In this document: piece by piece, positions 21,378-33,189 of the stretch
Layout of the letters: each line of letters starts with the position of its first letter
Numbering within the stretch: position 1 is the stretch's first letter
Assembly (NCBI GenBank): GCA_030220185.1
Contig: JASPKZ010007302.1
Coordinates: 140,301-204,300, forward strand
Length of the DNA: 64,000 bases
Direction of reading: 5' to 3'
Source of the DNA: Diploptera punctata
Taxonomy: Eukaryota; Arthropoda; Insecta; Blattodea; Blaberidae
Made by a program: the position numbers and the translations under genes
Notes under the pieces: model-generated
Told to the model about the DNA's origin: nothing
Database searches by the model: none
The model's input: only the letters and a program-made list of their open reading frames with translations

Positions 21378-22660
21378 GGCATATAACTCAATAAGCTTTT
21401 AGTATATGTTGATACTATAGGCGATAGCGAGGCACAATGCACTGAGTAACAATGATATATGTCCACACGTAGAACTACATATACTGGAAATGGACGGTAA
21501 TAACAAATTGTGGAGATTTTGAAGAAGTGACTCAATTCAAATTTCTAGGAACAATAATAATTACAAATACACAAACAATGGAAAACTGCACTTAAACAAG
21601 CGTGAAATATTTTCAGTCTTACAGAGCAACAGTGCGCATGCGCCACAATTCATAGAGCCAGCGATAACCCACAATCGAACCACATATCGATTATCATTCT
21701 CGATTACTATCCGTCGGTATAGAATTTAAATGACCAATATCTGCAATAAACCCCCAAATCTATGTTAAAAATTATATTAATAATATTAAAATTACCAAAC
21801 GTTTAATAAAAATGGGTGTACACTTACTTATCAAACCCTAACTCTGATCCAAACAGCGATAACCCAAATAGCGATAGAAAAATCATAGACTAAGTAATAC
21901 ACTCTGGAGAAAAAAACAGTTAGCATCATAATATTGTCTAACAGTGTCATAATACTGTGATTTGCGTATTTAAATAAATACTTCAAAATTGTCTAATAAT
22001 GTTATAAAAATTGTATGAAAAAGTTAAAAATATCATATAATTTAGTAAATACAGAAGAAGAGCTATAGTTTACAACAATATAACCGAAAAATCAAGCGCT
22101 AGTAGTAGTGCAGTTGAGCCCAAATAACTACAAACAGGAATGAGATGCACTAAGAAATTAAACATAAGCTCAATTCTTGGAACGCGTGTTATTACGCATT
22201 GCAGGAACTCTTGTCATTCCATCTTATCTAAAAAACATAAATATATAGAAAACGGTTATGCTTCCCGTTATATTGTATGTATGCGGAACCTGGATCCTCG
22301 CATTAAGGGAGGAAAAAAAAAATATTACGAGTATGTGAAAAGAAAGTTCTTACGAAAAATGTTTCACCAAAGACAGATGAACAGGTGAATGGATAAGACA
22401 GCGTAAGCTACATGAAGTATGCGAGAAATTAGATCTAATAATCAAAGTCAAATCTCGTAAACATGGGCAGGACATGTGGCATGAAGGGGATCAAAGAGGG
22501 ACGTGGAAACCCCTAGTGGAAAAAAGAGGGAAAGCGCCCAGTAGGTAGACAACAGAATAGCATTAACTCAGGTAAATTATACAGGGGATCATTGCAAAGC
22601 ATTATCTGAGAAAAGAAATGAATGTCCGTGAACCTTGAGGTTCAATAATGACACTATTGG
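21378..22660 (+). mobile_element. LINE-A relic split by an insertion
   Basis: The left part 21378-21569 matches from KLLVYADD through NEEF..FKYLGTII (badly decayed). The right part 22137-22660 resumes at NEMH.EIKH and runs to the 3' signature (gtgaaccttgaggttcaataatg). The break is filled by unrelated DNA at 21570-22128. Confidence 0.75.
21570..22128. mobile_element. 559-bp non-coding insertion in LINE-A
   Basis: It interrupts the LINE exactly where the reading resumes. The flanks tacaaata (21562-21569) and tacaaaca (22129-22136) look like an 8-bp target duplication with one mismatch. The first and last 40 bases share an inverted 9-mer (aactgcact). An 8-bp duplication would fit a hAT-type non-autonomous element, but the termini are poor and the class stays open. 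Confidence 0.45.
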
Positions 22661-22669
22661 TTATCAGTT

Positions 22670-23545
22670 TGACAGTAAAAGATGATTGTGTGACAGGAAT
22701 GTTCAGGTACTGTTATTGAGAATACAGTTCACATGTAAATTCACTTACCTTCTCCATTCAGGCTCGAGTCTAAACATGTTCACATAAAAGCGGCATATTT
22801 GTTATGGTTCATACTTACACACGCGCACTTGCATTATTTTACAACGAGACGGTAAAAGTTCATAAATGTATAGTTCGATTACTTACATCGTTCACGTAGG
22901 ATGCACTGAGAACACTATCGTGATTAATGTTCATCTGTTAAAAACATAAATGTGTATAAGTTTTAGAATAATATATTAATGCAGTAATTGATGTTATTAA
23001 ATTTATCAAAACGGCTAATTACATGTCACTAACCGCACACATTCTGAACTGAGGCACGCTGTGAAGATGTAACTCGATGCGCCACCTATCAAAACATTAT
23101 CACCAACATGATTTGTCCCGCGCGAGCGAATTCGCTAATTTTTTTTATAGAAATATGAATCTATTTAGCGGTTCAATCATAGTGGTATAGTAAATATTAC
23201 ATAGCTCATTCTTCTAGGATTTTTATATGCTAAACGTATTAGGCTATTTTGTGTCAGGTTTCCACCTGTGAATGATGTAACAGAACAAGTGACTACTAGC
23301 GCCATGTTATCCAACATCAAACGAATGTTGATTATATTTATACAAAGAAATATTCTTTATTTGTGCATTGTTACTTTTTTCTATATTTGTGTCAATTAAG
23401 TTTTGTATAGTTGATAGGGGAAAATTCCTATGACATGTCATATTTTGACTTTCATTTTTAATTTCGAGTAATTAAATAAAATGTATGTAGGTCTTGTGAC
23501 ATTTAACATAGACTCGATTCTGGAATTGCATTACAGGACTCTAGA
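22670..23545. other. AT-rich DNA, no gene recognised
   Basis: Nothing recognised. Confidence 0.4.
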
Positions 23546-23549
23546 CGTC

Positions 23550-23712
23550 GCTAACTCACTCACTACCCGGATACATACCTATCCAGAGCTAATGCTTTCC
23601 AATCATCCGCTGTATAATGTACTTCCCTCAAATCATAGTTAAGGTTATTCTTCCACCTCATTCTTATTCTCAATCCTGGACGCTTTATCTCTGATTTTCC
23701 TACAAGCAGATC
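23550..23712 (-). mobile_element. LINE-A 3' relic (first of two)
   Basis: Minus-strand C-terminal LINE-A segment (ctttccaatcatccg, ccacctcattctt). A second, independent 3' end follows in the same orientation. Confidence 0.7.
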
Positions 23713-23724
23713 CCAAATAGCACT

Positions 23725-24056
23725 AAGTAACTAACCTATTTTCCAGTATCGAACCCGTAGGTTCATGGCCGCATGTACATAAGTTCTCCATACATCCCTA
23801 TCCTGAACTAATATTTTCCAATCATCCCCCATGCAATCCACCTCCCTCTAATCATACTTAACCTCCCACCTCATTCTTGGTCTACCAACTGGGCGCTTTC
23901 CTTCTGGTTTTCCTACAAGAAGTTTCCATGCTCCTCTTTTACTCCTCATTCGCACCACATGTTTATCGCAGTCTACGAGACTTAACTACATCTGATGTCT
24001 TTATGAAGATCCTGTAGCTCACTGTCATGTAGTCTTCTCCATCCATCTGTCTAAAG
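23725..24056 (-). mobile_element. LINE-A 3' relic (second of two)
   Basis: It begins with the 3' signature (gtatcgaacccgtaggttcatgg on plus) after a (TTAC/GTTA)-type tail at 23722-23735 and extends to the EQTGEW region. Tandem same-strand 3' ends suggest two separate insertions. Confidence 0.75.
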
Positions 24057-24124
24057 TAAAAAACTTTATGCTCAATACTGATAGTATTTTCTCCTCCCTT
24101 ACATATTATGATGATCATCTTTGA

Positions 24125-24425
24125 CAAGCCTCATGGTCTCAGCGTTTCTGACTACAGTGAATAAGGTCCCGGGTTCGATTCCCGGTCAAACAATGGGATT
24201 TTTTCCTTAAAGGGAATTATTCCTGTGGTTGCCCATGGTCTGGAATGTAGGTTAAGTTTAGGTTAAGAACTCTCCTGGCGCTTCATTATCATTCATCTCC
24301 TACCATATCGAAACTCCGCTTTAAGGTGTTCCAACTTAGGAAATGAATTACAATTCCGCCAATTCCAGGGGAGAAAGCCAGAAATGTCATAAAAGTCTAC
24401 CTGGTGGCATTAGAAAAAAATTATA
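24125..24425 (+). mobile_element. SINE-c copy
   Basis: tRNA-like head with ATGGTCTCAGCG and GTCCCGGGTTCGATTCCCGG (B box with a good T stem), then a body (ggttgcccatggtctggaatg, ctcctggcgcttcatta) ending in an A-run near 24412-24421. It is the only copy in the window. Confidence 0.65.
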
Positions 24426-24429
24426 ATCA

Positions 24430-25087
24430 TCGTACATTAACTACACTCTTTAAGAAGACTACAAAAATGTAATACGTATTTCTGTATTAACAGATGACGT
24501 ACTTGTTAAAGGCAGCTCAGAGCGTCACTGCAGATCAAATGTCGCTTTAATCAGAAATAAAAGTGTCGTAATGACTGTTTAATTATTCCAATGAAATTGT
24601 ACCTATAATGATGTTCCTTTGTGTTATTGTTGTTTCGGAGGTGGTATATACAGAGAGACGTTAAAACACACTTTTATAATCATCTTAAGAGTGTAATAAA
24701 TTACATGAATCAATTGAGAAACTCAGTTTCTCATGCCAAAGTTCTTTATTTAAAACATGAAACTAATAATCTTCTTATAAGTAGTGTAAACTGATAATTC
24801 AGAATGATAAAAATTGAGACCTGTTTAAAAAATATAGCAGTGTAAAATATTAGTTAGCAGTGTCTAGGAGTGTAACTACATATAATGAGTAGTGTATTGT
24901 AAAAGTTAACACAAGTAGGTAACACTGTGTACAACAAACTTATCTTGTAAATATTTAAAATTTGCATTAAGAAGTTTTCTTGCTTAATTGATGTTTGTTC
25001 TTTTTTAAATTATATTGACATTTTGATATCTTTCACCAAAGAATAATATTACGGAACAACAATGCAACAGAGCTACTATGTTTCGGC
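24430..25087. other. AT-rich DNA, no gene recognised
   Basis: Nothing recognised. Confidence 0.4.
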
Positions 25088-25258
25088 TCTACATATAGCC
25101 GTCTTTGCCACAAGAACATGCATCTGGTACTCATTTCCGTTAGGAGCTGAGTCAACACCCGGGCCGCGATGCCACCAGAAGGTTTGGTCCAGCTACAAAT
25201 CCTAACCCAATCGAGGCTCGAATCCTCGACCTTCTGGCTTGTAGCATGATTGTTCAAA
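25088..25258 (-). mobile_element. SINE-e copy
   Basis: The minus strand has a tRNA-like head (CTACAAGCCAGAAGGTCGAG, then GATTCGAGCC as B box) followed by a body ending near ctggtact. Relatives are at 33735-33905 and 37400-37530. Confidence 0.6.
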
Positions 25259-25259
25259 C

Positions 25260-25738
25260 AAACTATGTTATGATATGAGGCATTAAAATTGCTTCATATA
25301 ATGAACATGATAATTTTACTGGATCAGAATTAATGAAGAAGCTAATTAAAATGGAAATACACTGTAAATGTTGATTTATTGAGCTACAAAGAAGGTAAAA
25401 TTATCTCATTTGTGTGCTGCAATGTACACGTAAAAATTATACAGGGCCTAAATATGTGAATGTGTGTAAAAAGTTAGAAAATAATAGCTACAACATATTT
25501 TATTGTATTTTTTCATATTATAAACAATTTGTTATTATGATTTGATATTTTGGTTTAATTTTCTCGAAATAATTCCTCCCTATAACTGTGCAATTTATTT
25601 TTCATTTCTCAGTCAGCGTTTGAGATTCTTTGAAAGTTATTTGGAACGAAAATTATCATTTTCTGTAATGTTACATGTTACCCGTCATAACTCATTGTGT
25701 TGTACCTATGCCCGTTACATACTTACAAAAAATTACTG
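25260..25738. other. AT-rich DNA, no gene recognised
   Basis: Nothing recognised. Confidence 0.4.
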
Positions 25739-25739
25739 A

Positions 25740-26787
25740 CGAGTATAATAAATAATAGATTTAAAAAACTAAAACAATACGCTTTATTAGAAAACCGAAC
25801 TAAAAAATGAAAAAAATAATTTTAATTTCCAAAACACTTGGGATAAAATTAAAGTTGTCAACAAAAAAATCATCTCCAACACATATACAGTACAATAAAA
25901 CTAGAGTTCTCAACAAAAAGAAAATAATTTTACCATCAAAAGCGTGGGGTGCTCTATATCAATTAATATATTTGACAATAAAGAAATATTGGTAAAAGTA
26001 GAGTCTCTAAGAAGAAAATGTAAAAATCATAAAAAGTTTTATTCTATATGTATTGGAGATGATTTTTTTGGTGACCACTTTAATTTTATCCCAAGCGTGT
26101 TGGAAATTAAAATTATTTTTCTTTTTTTTTTGTTCGGTTTTCTAATAAAGCTTGTTGTTTTAGTTTTTTAAAACTATTATTTGTTTTTTATTTTTTAGTT
26201 TTAATATTTTACAGAATAAGATAAAAATGTAAATATCTTTAAATTCGATACTATTGTAGTGTGCGCTAAAAGTAATACTCTTCTAAAAAAACCCTCCCAA
26301 CCAGATTTGCACCAGCGACCTATGGATTACTGCAATTATATACCTAGAGTTCACCGCTCTACCAACTGAGCTCTTATAACGATTGTCTAAAAAGTCGACA
26401 ACTCCGCAACCTATTATACCAGTTTCCATTTTTTTGATTTTCCGATGATTCTGGCCAGGATTTTAGAAACAAAATATGAAATTATTGCATTGTCACGGGT
26501 CATTTACAAGTATACAAAGTTTCAAGTCGATCCAATGTTTCTAAGTGGGTGAAAATCATGTTCAAAGATTCCGTTACATAGATACAAATGCACTTTTTTG
26601 ATGTTCTGACGATTGTAGCCAGGATTTTGGAAAATAAGTATGAAATTATTGTATTGTCACGGGTCATTTACAAGTAAAGAATGTTTGAAGTCAATCCAAT
26701 GTTCCTAAGTGGGTGAAAATCGTGTTCAAAGATTTCATTATATTGATACAAAGACGCTTTTTTACACGCTTTATATTAGCTTGCCTG
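25740..26787 (-). repeat. Composite repeat copy 3
   Basis: On the minus strand: outer marker (26757-26787), two minisatellite units (about 26440-26750), tRNA-like unit 26292-26380, AT spacer, then hairpin arms at 25745-25960 and 26035-26195. One arm lacks the tip block gcacccca...ttttgatggt, so the arms are unequal here. Confidence 0.8.
26292..26380 (-). repeat. tRNA-like unit of composite repeat copy 3
   Basis: A box AGCTCAGTTGGTAGAGCGG on minus. The B box is mutated (GGTGCAAATC). It is the most decayed of the four units. Confidence 0.55.
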
Positions 26788-26903
<116 letters not shown>

Positions 26904-27895
26904 TATGTAACGGAATCTTTCAACGCGATTTTCACCCACTTAAAAGCATTGGATCGACTTGAAACTTTGTATACTTGTAGAGGACCCGTGACAATACAAT
27001 AATTTCATATTTTTTTCTAAAATCGTGGCCATAATCATCAGAAAATAAAAAGTGTTTTTGTATCAATGTAACGGAATTTTTCAACGCGAGTTTCACCCAC
27101 TTAGAAACATTGGATCGACTTGAAACTTTGTATACGTGTAGAGGACCCGTGACAATACAATAATTTCATATTTTATTTCTAAAATCCTGGCCAGAATCAT
27201 CCGAAAAAAAATGAAAACTGGTATAATAGGTTGCGGACTTGTCGAGTTTTTGGTCAGTCGTTCTAAGAGTTCAGTTGGTAGAGCAATGAACTCTTAGTGG
27301 TATATAATTTCAGTAATTCATACGTCGCTGGTTCAAATCCGGTTGGGAGGGTTTTTTTATAGAAGAGTATTACTTTTAGCTTATACTACAATAGTATCGA
27401 ATTTAAAGATATTTACATTTTTATCTTATTCTGTAAAATATTAAAACTAAAAAATTAAAAATAAATAATAGTTTTAAAAAAAACTAAAAGAACACGCTTT
27501 ATTGGAAAACTAAAAAATGAAAAATAATTCTAATTTCCAATACGCTTGGGATAAAATTAAAGTGGTCAACAAAAAAAACATCTCCATCACATATATAATA
27601 AAAGTAGAGTTATCAACAAAAAGAAAATCATTTTACCATCAAAAGCTTTTCATGATTTTTACATTTTCTTCTTAGAGAGCTTACTTTTACCAATATATGT
27701 TTATTATGAAATATATTAATTGATATAGAGCACCCCACGCTTTTGATGGTAATATTATTTTCTTTTTTTGATAACTCTAGTTTTATTCTATATGTGTTGA
27801 AGATGATTTTTTTGTTGACCACTTTAATTTTATCCCAAGCGTATTGGAAATTAAAATCATTTTTCATTGTTTCGTTTTCTGATAAAGCGTGTTCG
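26904..27895 (+). repeat. Composite repeat copy 4
   Basis: Minisatellite units start at about 26904 and 27067, tRNA-like unit at 27261-27350, hairpin arms about 27465-27650 and 27725-27895. It preserves the uninterrupted site (27745-27780) that corresponds to the Penelope insertion point in copy 1. Confidence 0.8.
27261..27350 (+). repeat. tRNA-like unit of composite repeat copy 4
   Basis: AGTTCAGTTGGTAGAGC (A-box-like), CTGGTTCAAATCCGG (B box with T stem), then TTTTTTT at 27351, a possible Pol III stop. Confidence 0.6.
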
Positions 27896-27904
27896 TTTAG
27901 TTTT

Positions 27905-28175
27905 ATATATTTTTTTCTGATGACTCTGGCCAGGGTTTTAGAAGAAAAATGAAATTATTGTATTGTCACGGGTCCTTTACAAGTATACAAAGTCCAAGTT
28001 AATCCAATGTTTCTAGGTGGGTGAAAATCGTGTTCAAAGATTATGTTACATGGATACAACGACACATTTTTTTTTATTTTTCTGATGATTCTGGCCAGGG
28101 TTTTAAAAAAATATGATATTATTGTATTGTCACGGGTCATTTTCAAGTATACAAAGTATCAAGTCGATCCAATGA
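27905..28175 (-). repeat. Composite-repeat minisatellite fragment (copy 5)
   Basis: Two minisatellite units in reverse orientation fused to the hairpin end of copy 4, without tRNA-like unit or hairpin of their own. Confidence 0.7.
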
Positions 28176-28689
28176 TTTCAGAGTCGTCGCGACGTCAAAT
28201 CGGGCGTCCGCCTCCTTACAGCAATGTCACGTTACCAGGTATATGTTGGGTTTTATAAAAACGCCTAAAAATGGAACATTTCAGATAACTGGAAACCACT
28301 GTATCGTCACAAAGTGGAGACAGAGATCCCCTCATACTGCTCGGCCAAGTTAAATATGTGCGTGCAAATTGTGCTAGGAATGTGCTGTCGATTCTTTTCT
28401 TTCTCTTGCTACGTTGCCACTTCCTGTCCCATGTATTCTGTTATTTGACTTGGAGAGGAGCGCTGGTAAATACTGTGTTTTTTAATGATCCGACAGCTAC
28501 AGAAGTAGTTGACCAAATGAATAATCCAGCAACCATGTTACTCCTGGTAAATGAGCTGTCCCTTTTTTGCCTTCTACATTACATGTTGCAATTCCCGTCT
28601 TTTATTGTAAAACTACTTATTTTGTCTCTTAGTTAAAAAATAATTTTCATAATTAGAATATAATTGAAACCAGTATCATAAAAATAATA
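28176..28689. other. No recognised element; one 92-codon frame
   Basis: An open frame at 28358-28636 (plus) is rich in Leu/Phe but has no recognisable domain or start context. Most likely chance or part of an unclassified repeat. Confidence 0.3.
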
Positions 28690-29013
28690 TGCATTATGCT
28701 ATTATGTATTACAGAGACTCTTGACGTCCCAACTCCTTTCAAAAAACGTTATACTGAAATAATATAAAACTGTTTATTCTACCAGTTATATTATATGGAT
28801 GTGAAACATGAACTCTTAATTTAAGGGAGGAAAGGAGATTACGAGTATTTGAGAATAAAGTTCTTAGGACATTTTTTTGAACCAAAGAGAGATATATACA
28901 GACAGGCGAATGGAGAAAGCTATTTAACAGGTAGCTACGTAGTCTTTATGGGGATCCACAAATAAAAAGAACAGTTAAGTCTTGTAAACTACGATGAGCA
29001 GGACATGTGGCAC
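28690..29013 (+). mobile_element. LINE-A relic
   Basis: Matches from CYYALQRLL through KTIILPVILYG and REERRLRVFENKVLR to the RW.GHVA segment, then stops. Truncated at both ends, with several indels. Confidence 0.75.
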
Positions 29014-29331
29014 AATTCCTAGGCTTTGTCCAATAATGTCAAAATCCAAATGTTACGCTTTAATGGGGTTTTGATCGATGTAGCTTTGGAGAAGTGTTGC
29101 ATTGTAACGTAGCAATGATTGAACGGTTTAAAATTTCATTCTGTTTCTGCAATGCCGTGGAAAATATTAGCTCATCTTTTGGGATATGGAAGTTAGGTAA
29201 GTTTGAATACATTCATCACACAAATATTAGAATAAATACACTCCTTATTATACACTGCAGCTTCATTTAGCTGAATACTTAAAGATTTAATTCCAACGCT
29301 TCCTGTCACTAATACAAATTTTATATTCAAC
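29014..29331. other. No gene recognised
   Basis: AT-rich, nothing recognised. Confidence 0.4.
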
Positions 29332-29736
29332 TAGCTAATGCGCTCCTACTCCTAAATAAATAAAATTGTTTTTAAATTTTCATTCAGCTAAACTCCTACA
29401 CCTGATGTTTTAGAGCATAACAGGTAGCGGCCACAGACTAAGATGGGTGGGTCATATAATGACAATGGAGGAGGAGAATACCACTAGGAAGCTTACACTA
29501 CTGAGACCTGATGGAGGAAGACCGAAGTTGAGATGGAGTAGATGAAGCTCGGGGTCCGGAGATGCAGAAAGGCATTGGTTAGGGATGCGTGGAGAGCAAC
29601 CAGGGCCCATAAAGGGTTGTAGAGCTAGAATAAGAAGAAGAAGAAAGCGGCTAAACGCTCGGCGTACTTGAAAACATGTAGGTACAATTTTTCATGAAGT
29701 TCTGTTGAGCGGTTTAGAAGTCACAAACATATACAG
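29332..29736 (+). mobile_element. Helitron-associated-like repeat, first of a tandem pair
   Basis: Starts ctagctaatgcgctcc and ends before a second ctagctaatacccgg at 29737. Contains the aactcctacacctgatg and ttttcatgaagttctgttgagcggttt blocks. Such elements (CTAGCT...CCCG start; a conserved cggtccagt/gtttaggag block near the end) recall insect Lep1/HINE repeats. Class by recollection only. A LINE-C fragment is inserted at 29431-29645. Confidence 0.5.
29431..29645 (+). mobile_element. LINE-C 3' fragment nested in the repeat
   Basis: Encodes a decayed GHI.TMEEEN...GRPKLRWSR-like C-terminus and ends in an (AAG)n tail (29629-29645). agcggc at 29426-29431 and 29646-29651 fits a short target-site duplication. 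The interrupted host sequence is readable as continuous in the related repeat near 48685. Confidence 0.65.
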
Positions 29737-30137
29737 ACTGCTAGCTAATACCCGGGGTGCGTTGCTACGCCAAAATAGATGAAATATTATACATTAACAA
29801 AATTGTATGGTGTACGCTGAGACGAACCAAACAATGACTTTCAGGTAAATATCCACTTCTAATTGCCGAATTTCGCTCATTTTTTGATATCTACCTCAGT
29901 TTATTTTAATAGGATATGCTGTGTTTCGTTGTGAAACATCGAAAATTGTGACCGCTAGAGCGAGTTTTAAATTTTTACTTGGGTGAACTTCTACACCTAA
30001 AGGTTTTAGAGGGTCCAATTGTGAATCTGAACCATCGAGGGACCCCATCAAACACACATAACAATTTTCATCAAAACCGGACCAGTTGTTTAGGAGACAA
30101 ACACACGTACAGAAGAATTATATATAAAAATAAAGAT
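29737..30137 (+). mobile_element. Helitron-associated-like repeat, second of the pair
   Basis: Begins ctagctaatacccggggtgc and ends gaattatatataaaaataaag. Internal blocks: gaacttctacacctaaagg, catcaaaaccggaccagtt. A third, decayed copy lies at 48345-48790. Confidence 0.55.
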
Positions 30138-30359
30138 TATTCAGTCTTGTAACATCTAATTTTCGGCCTGGTTTGGAGTCTAGTTGTTAAAGGTTTCACT
30201 GGGAATGTTTTTTAACAATAAAAGTATTTCATCACACATTTTGCATAAATGGACAAACCAAATTAATATTTGTGCTCTTATGCATTTTATTTATTCAGAA
30301 CCTCAGGTTGTCATTTTGACATTTCCGGTGTTCTCTTTTGGCACTGGAGTAATTGTAAC

Positions 30360-30605
30360 CCGTTTCTGAGGTTGGGGCGCCCGGAAGGAAGGGTTACGAC
30401 TGTGCTGGTGTGCGATGGGCGATGATGATGATAATAGTGGTGCGCCACGAGAGTCCTTAATCCTAAACTTATCCTAAGGCGAATATGAATGACGATGATT
30501 ATGATGGCCGTATAATGTTTGCCTGACATTTGTCTTATTGGTGAGGAAAAACCCCGAGAAACCTTCACTCAATAAACTTGTCCCGACCGGGGATCGGACC
30601 CGGGC
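30360..30605 (-). mobile_element. SINE-b fragment
   Basis: The tRNA-like head is at the right end (minus: GGGCCCGGGTCCGATCCCCGG) with the ggtttttcctcaccaataag body block. The 3' half is largely lost. Confidence 0.65.
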
Positions 30606-30687
30606 CCGTTGGATATATATTTTATACTTTTTTATTCAATTCATCACTTGTTTACAATTTCTGCTGCTCGAAAATTTTCCAAATACA

Positions 30688-31050
30688 CAGGATGCAGCAT
30701 AAGTCAGTTAACCGAAAATGCAAATATATTATTTTCTGTAGCTTACAACAACTATACAAAAAACATCTACCGAAATTGTTCAAAGTGATCTCCATTGTTA
30801 TTTAAGCATTTATGACGTTTAAATACTGATTTGCACAATTTCCCATTATTAACAAAAGTGTTTTCAAATTCCTGTTCAATCAAATCCCGTAAATGATGCA
30901 GGTTTAGTGGTTTGTATCCTTCAAAATCACCTCGAGCAGTAGTGTTTGAGATTATATTCTCAAGGTCCCGTATTCAAACTCCTGTTTCAACCAATTTGAT
31001 TTTTCCCTTGTAACCCTGTGCAGTGGTTAATTGACTTATGACGCACCCTG
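30688..31050 (-). mobile_element. Miniature mariner-type element with transposase remnant
   Basis: Terminal inverted repeats of about 26 bp (22 match): caggatgcagcataagtc at the left and, on the minus strand from 31050, cagggtgcgtcataagtc. The right end is followed by TA; on the left, TA is two bases out, so the target duplication is uncertain. The minus strand retains a transposase C-terminal remnant with LRDLIEQEF, C.SVFKRHKCLNNNGDHFEQ, typical of IS630/Tc1-like families. 363 bp. Confidence 0.7.
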
Positions 31051-31052
31051 TA

Positions 31053-31879
31053 GTTATCTTTCATAAATTAACAAGCTCTACCGACAGGTTGTGTCTGGGT
31101 GACACAAGAGACCGAAAAGTAGTGTGTAAATAGGGAGAGGTTAACCCCTTAATTGGCGAAACTAATAACTTTTTAAATGCCAGCTTATTTGAATGCATCG
31201 GACTGGAGTGAAAACAAATCATGAATAACCATAATTTATTTTGTATATATTGTTGTATAATTTTAAACAAATTTAAATAATTTTTACTGATTAATTTTAC
31301 CCACTATTAATTAAGAATATTGAACTGATTCCTCATTCGCCGAAGAACTCCGTGACCTTGTAAAGTGCGTAAATGTTCCAAAGTACCGACAGGTCGTCTT
31401 TGTACAGTATGTATATGTACGAAAATGTGATAATTATAGTAAAATAACATCTTCGTTGGAAATATTTGCGTTCATTATAAACAACTGACTGACGTTAACA
31501 GTCTGACCAATGCAATTACGGTAAATGCCGAAAATAATTTAGTTGAGACTACAGCAGGCCGTGACACCAATTAGAGTAAAATGGGTACAAGTACCAATTT
31601 ATTGTTGTATATTGTTTCAAATAAAGTTCAGTTCATTTAAAATGCAGTGATTTGTTTCGTATAATGTATATTAACACTACATTTTGGATATATATTTTTT
31701 GTATATACATTGTACTTAGTATACGAAAAGGGCAGATGGGTTTACTTCCCGCCCTAGGTATGTAATTTGTAATATTACAGTATAGTTACGTATTGGTTGG
31801 CAACCCCGAAATTTAGGAAACTGAAGTTTCAATCATGGTCGCCATTCCTGTAAGGACGACAGAGAACGCATTATCGTGC
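31053..31879. other. AT-rich DNA, no gene recognised
   Basis: Nothing recognised. Confidence 0.4.
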
Positions 31880-32449
31880 AAAAAAAATTGTAAAAATGTC
31901 CTTTCTTGGTAAGCGATAACAATAATGTTGACGTAATAACTGTAACGTCACGAAGCAACGTCACTAAATGTGAAAATGCAAAATATTTTTACAAATCGAA
32001 ATTTAAAATATATTAATATTTTACAGATTGAATTCATCTATCCATATATACTGTGAAAATGTATACATAGACCATCCTCTATCAAGTGCATAGTTACCAT
32101 CTTTAAATGAAGGGCACGAGGAAGAATCTAGGAAAGTCACTTTTCCACCACTAAATAATTGTCTTTTAATTGAGGCGATTGCATACAAAGGGGTATATGT
32201 CATTTGTTATTCTCTTGAAAAAATGGGCGTGTAAAGGCATTGATGTCTTTTTAGACTTATCTGGGGGAAAACACGCATCACACGAAGTTATCATTTTGAA
32301 TTACCTGTGAATTTGTTACACAACTTCAACTTTAAAACTGTTTTCTCAATACTTGAATCTAACCTCCCCAATTATACAACGTACCTACCTTTTTTTAACA
32401 TGTGCCAAATTAGGTAGGAAAATAAACCCATGATTAAACAGTTTATTTT

Positions 32450-32585
32450 AAGATGATCTTGTAAAAGATTTCAGGGCGGTTGACCGTGGTCTTTGAGGCT
32501 TGTAGTTCCCCGACGTTTCGCCAAAAACTACGTCAAATATTATACAAGATCATCATAATAACTCCGGCCGTGAAAGCCTAAGTCA
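32450..32585. mobile_element. Penelope-type terminal relic, fold-back
   Basis: Contains ccccgacgtttcgcc (32508-32522) in one sense and ccggccgtgaaagcct (about 32564-32579) in the other; both are terminal motifs of the Penelope element at 6410-8482. agatgatcttgta and its complement (about 32451, 32544) bracket the core. Probably a collapsed inverted insertion. Confidence 0.5.
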
Positions 32586-32904
32586 GTTTCGCACTTGTAC
32601 AATATAGTTAGTACTTTGCATTGAGAAACTCACACAATAATGTGACTAACGTGGTACTTTTCCTGTCCCTCAAATGTGTATTCATTAATCACGTGACACA
32701 CTATATAAAGCTAAATTCATTGAAAATCAAAACACATTTAATTCTAAAATTGCAAATATTCTGTTTTCCATTCTTATGGATAACTTTTTCTTTCATTCTG
32801 TTTTAATAATAATCATCCCCGTTCCTTAATATAAACAAAACTTGATACCGCGAGAGGCTGCAAGACAATTGATCCATTAATTGACTGACGTCTTGTAGAG
32901 AAAG

Positions 32905-33014
32905 CTGATCCCACTACAGGTCACAGTATGTGGTCAGGATATCTCCTAATTCTTATAGTCGCTATTTATTAAAGCTGCGCAAATTCATCGCGATCCTGGG
33001 TGGACACCGATCTC
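32905..33014 (-). mobile_element. SINE-d fragment, left of LINE insertion
   Basis: SINE-d body (gtatgtggtcaggatatc, gatcctgggtggacacc). It continues after the LINE insertion at 33204-33320 as a poorly preserved head. Confidence 0.5.
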
Positions 33015-33189
33015 TTAACTAACTTCTAACTCACTGCCTCTATCGAACCCGTAGGTCGGGCATAAGCTATACATACATGCCTATCCTGAGCTAATGTCTT
33101 TCAATCATCCACTGTATAATGTACTTCCGTTAAATTATGGATGTTATTCTCCCACCTCATTCTTGGTCTACCAACTGGGCGTTTCCCTA
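33015..33189 (-). mobile_element. Short LINE-A 3' insertion with 14-bp TSD
   Basis: A 175-bp, severely 5'-truncated LINE-A 3' end (minus strand, tail at the left). tggacaccgatctc at 33001-33014 and 33190-33203 is a perfect 14-bp target duplication. The matching position in block B (about 36287) has no insertion. Confidence 0.85.
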
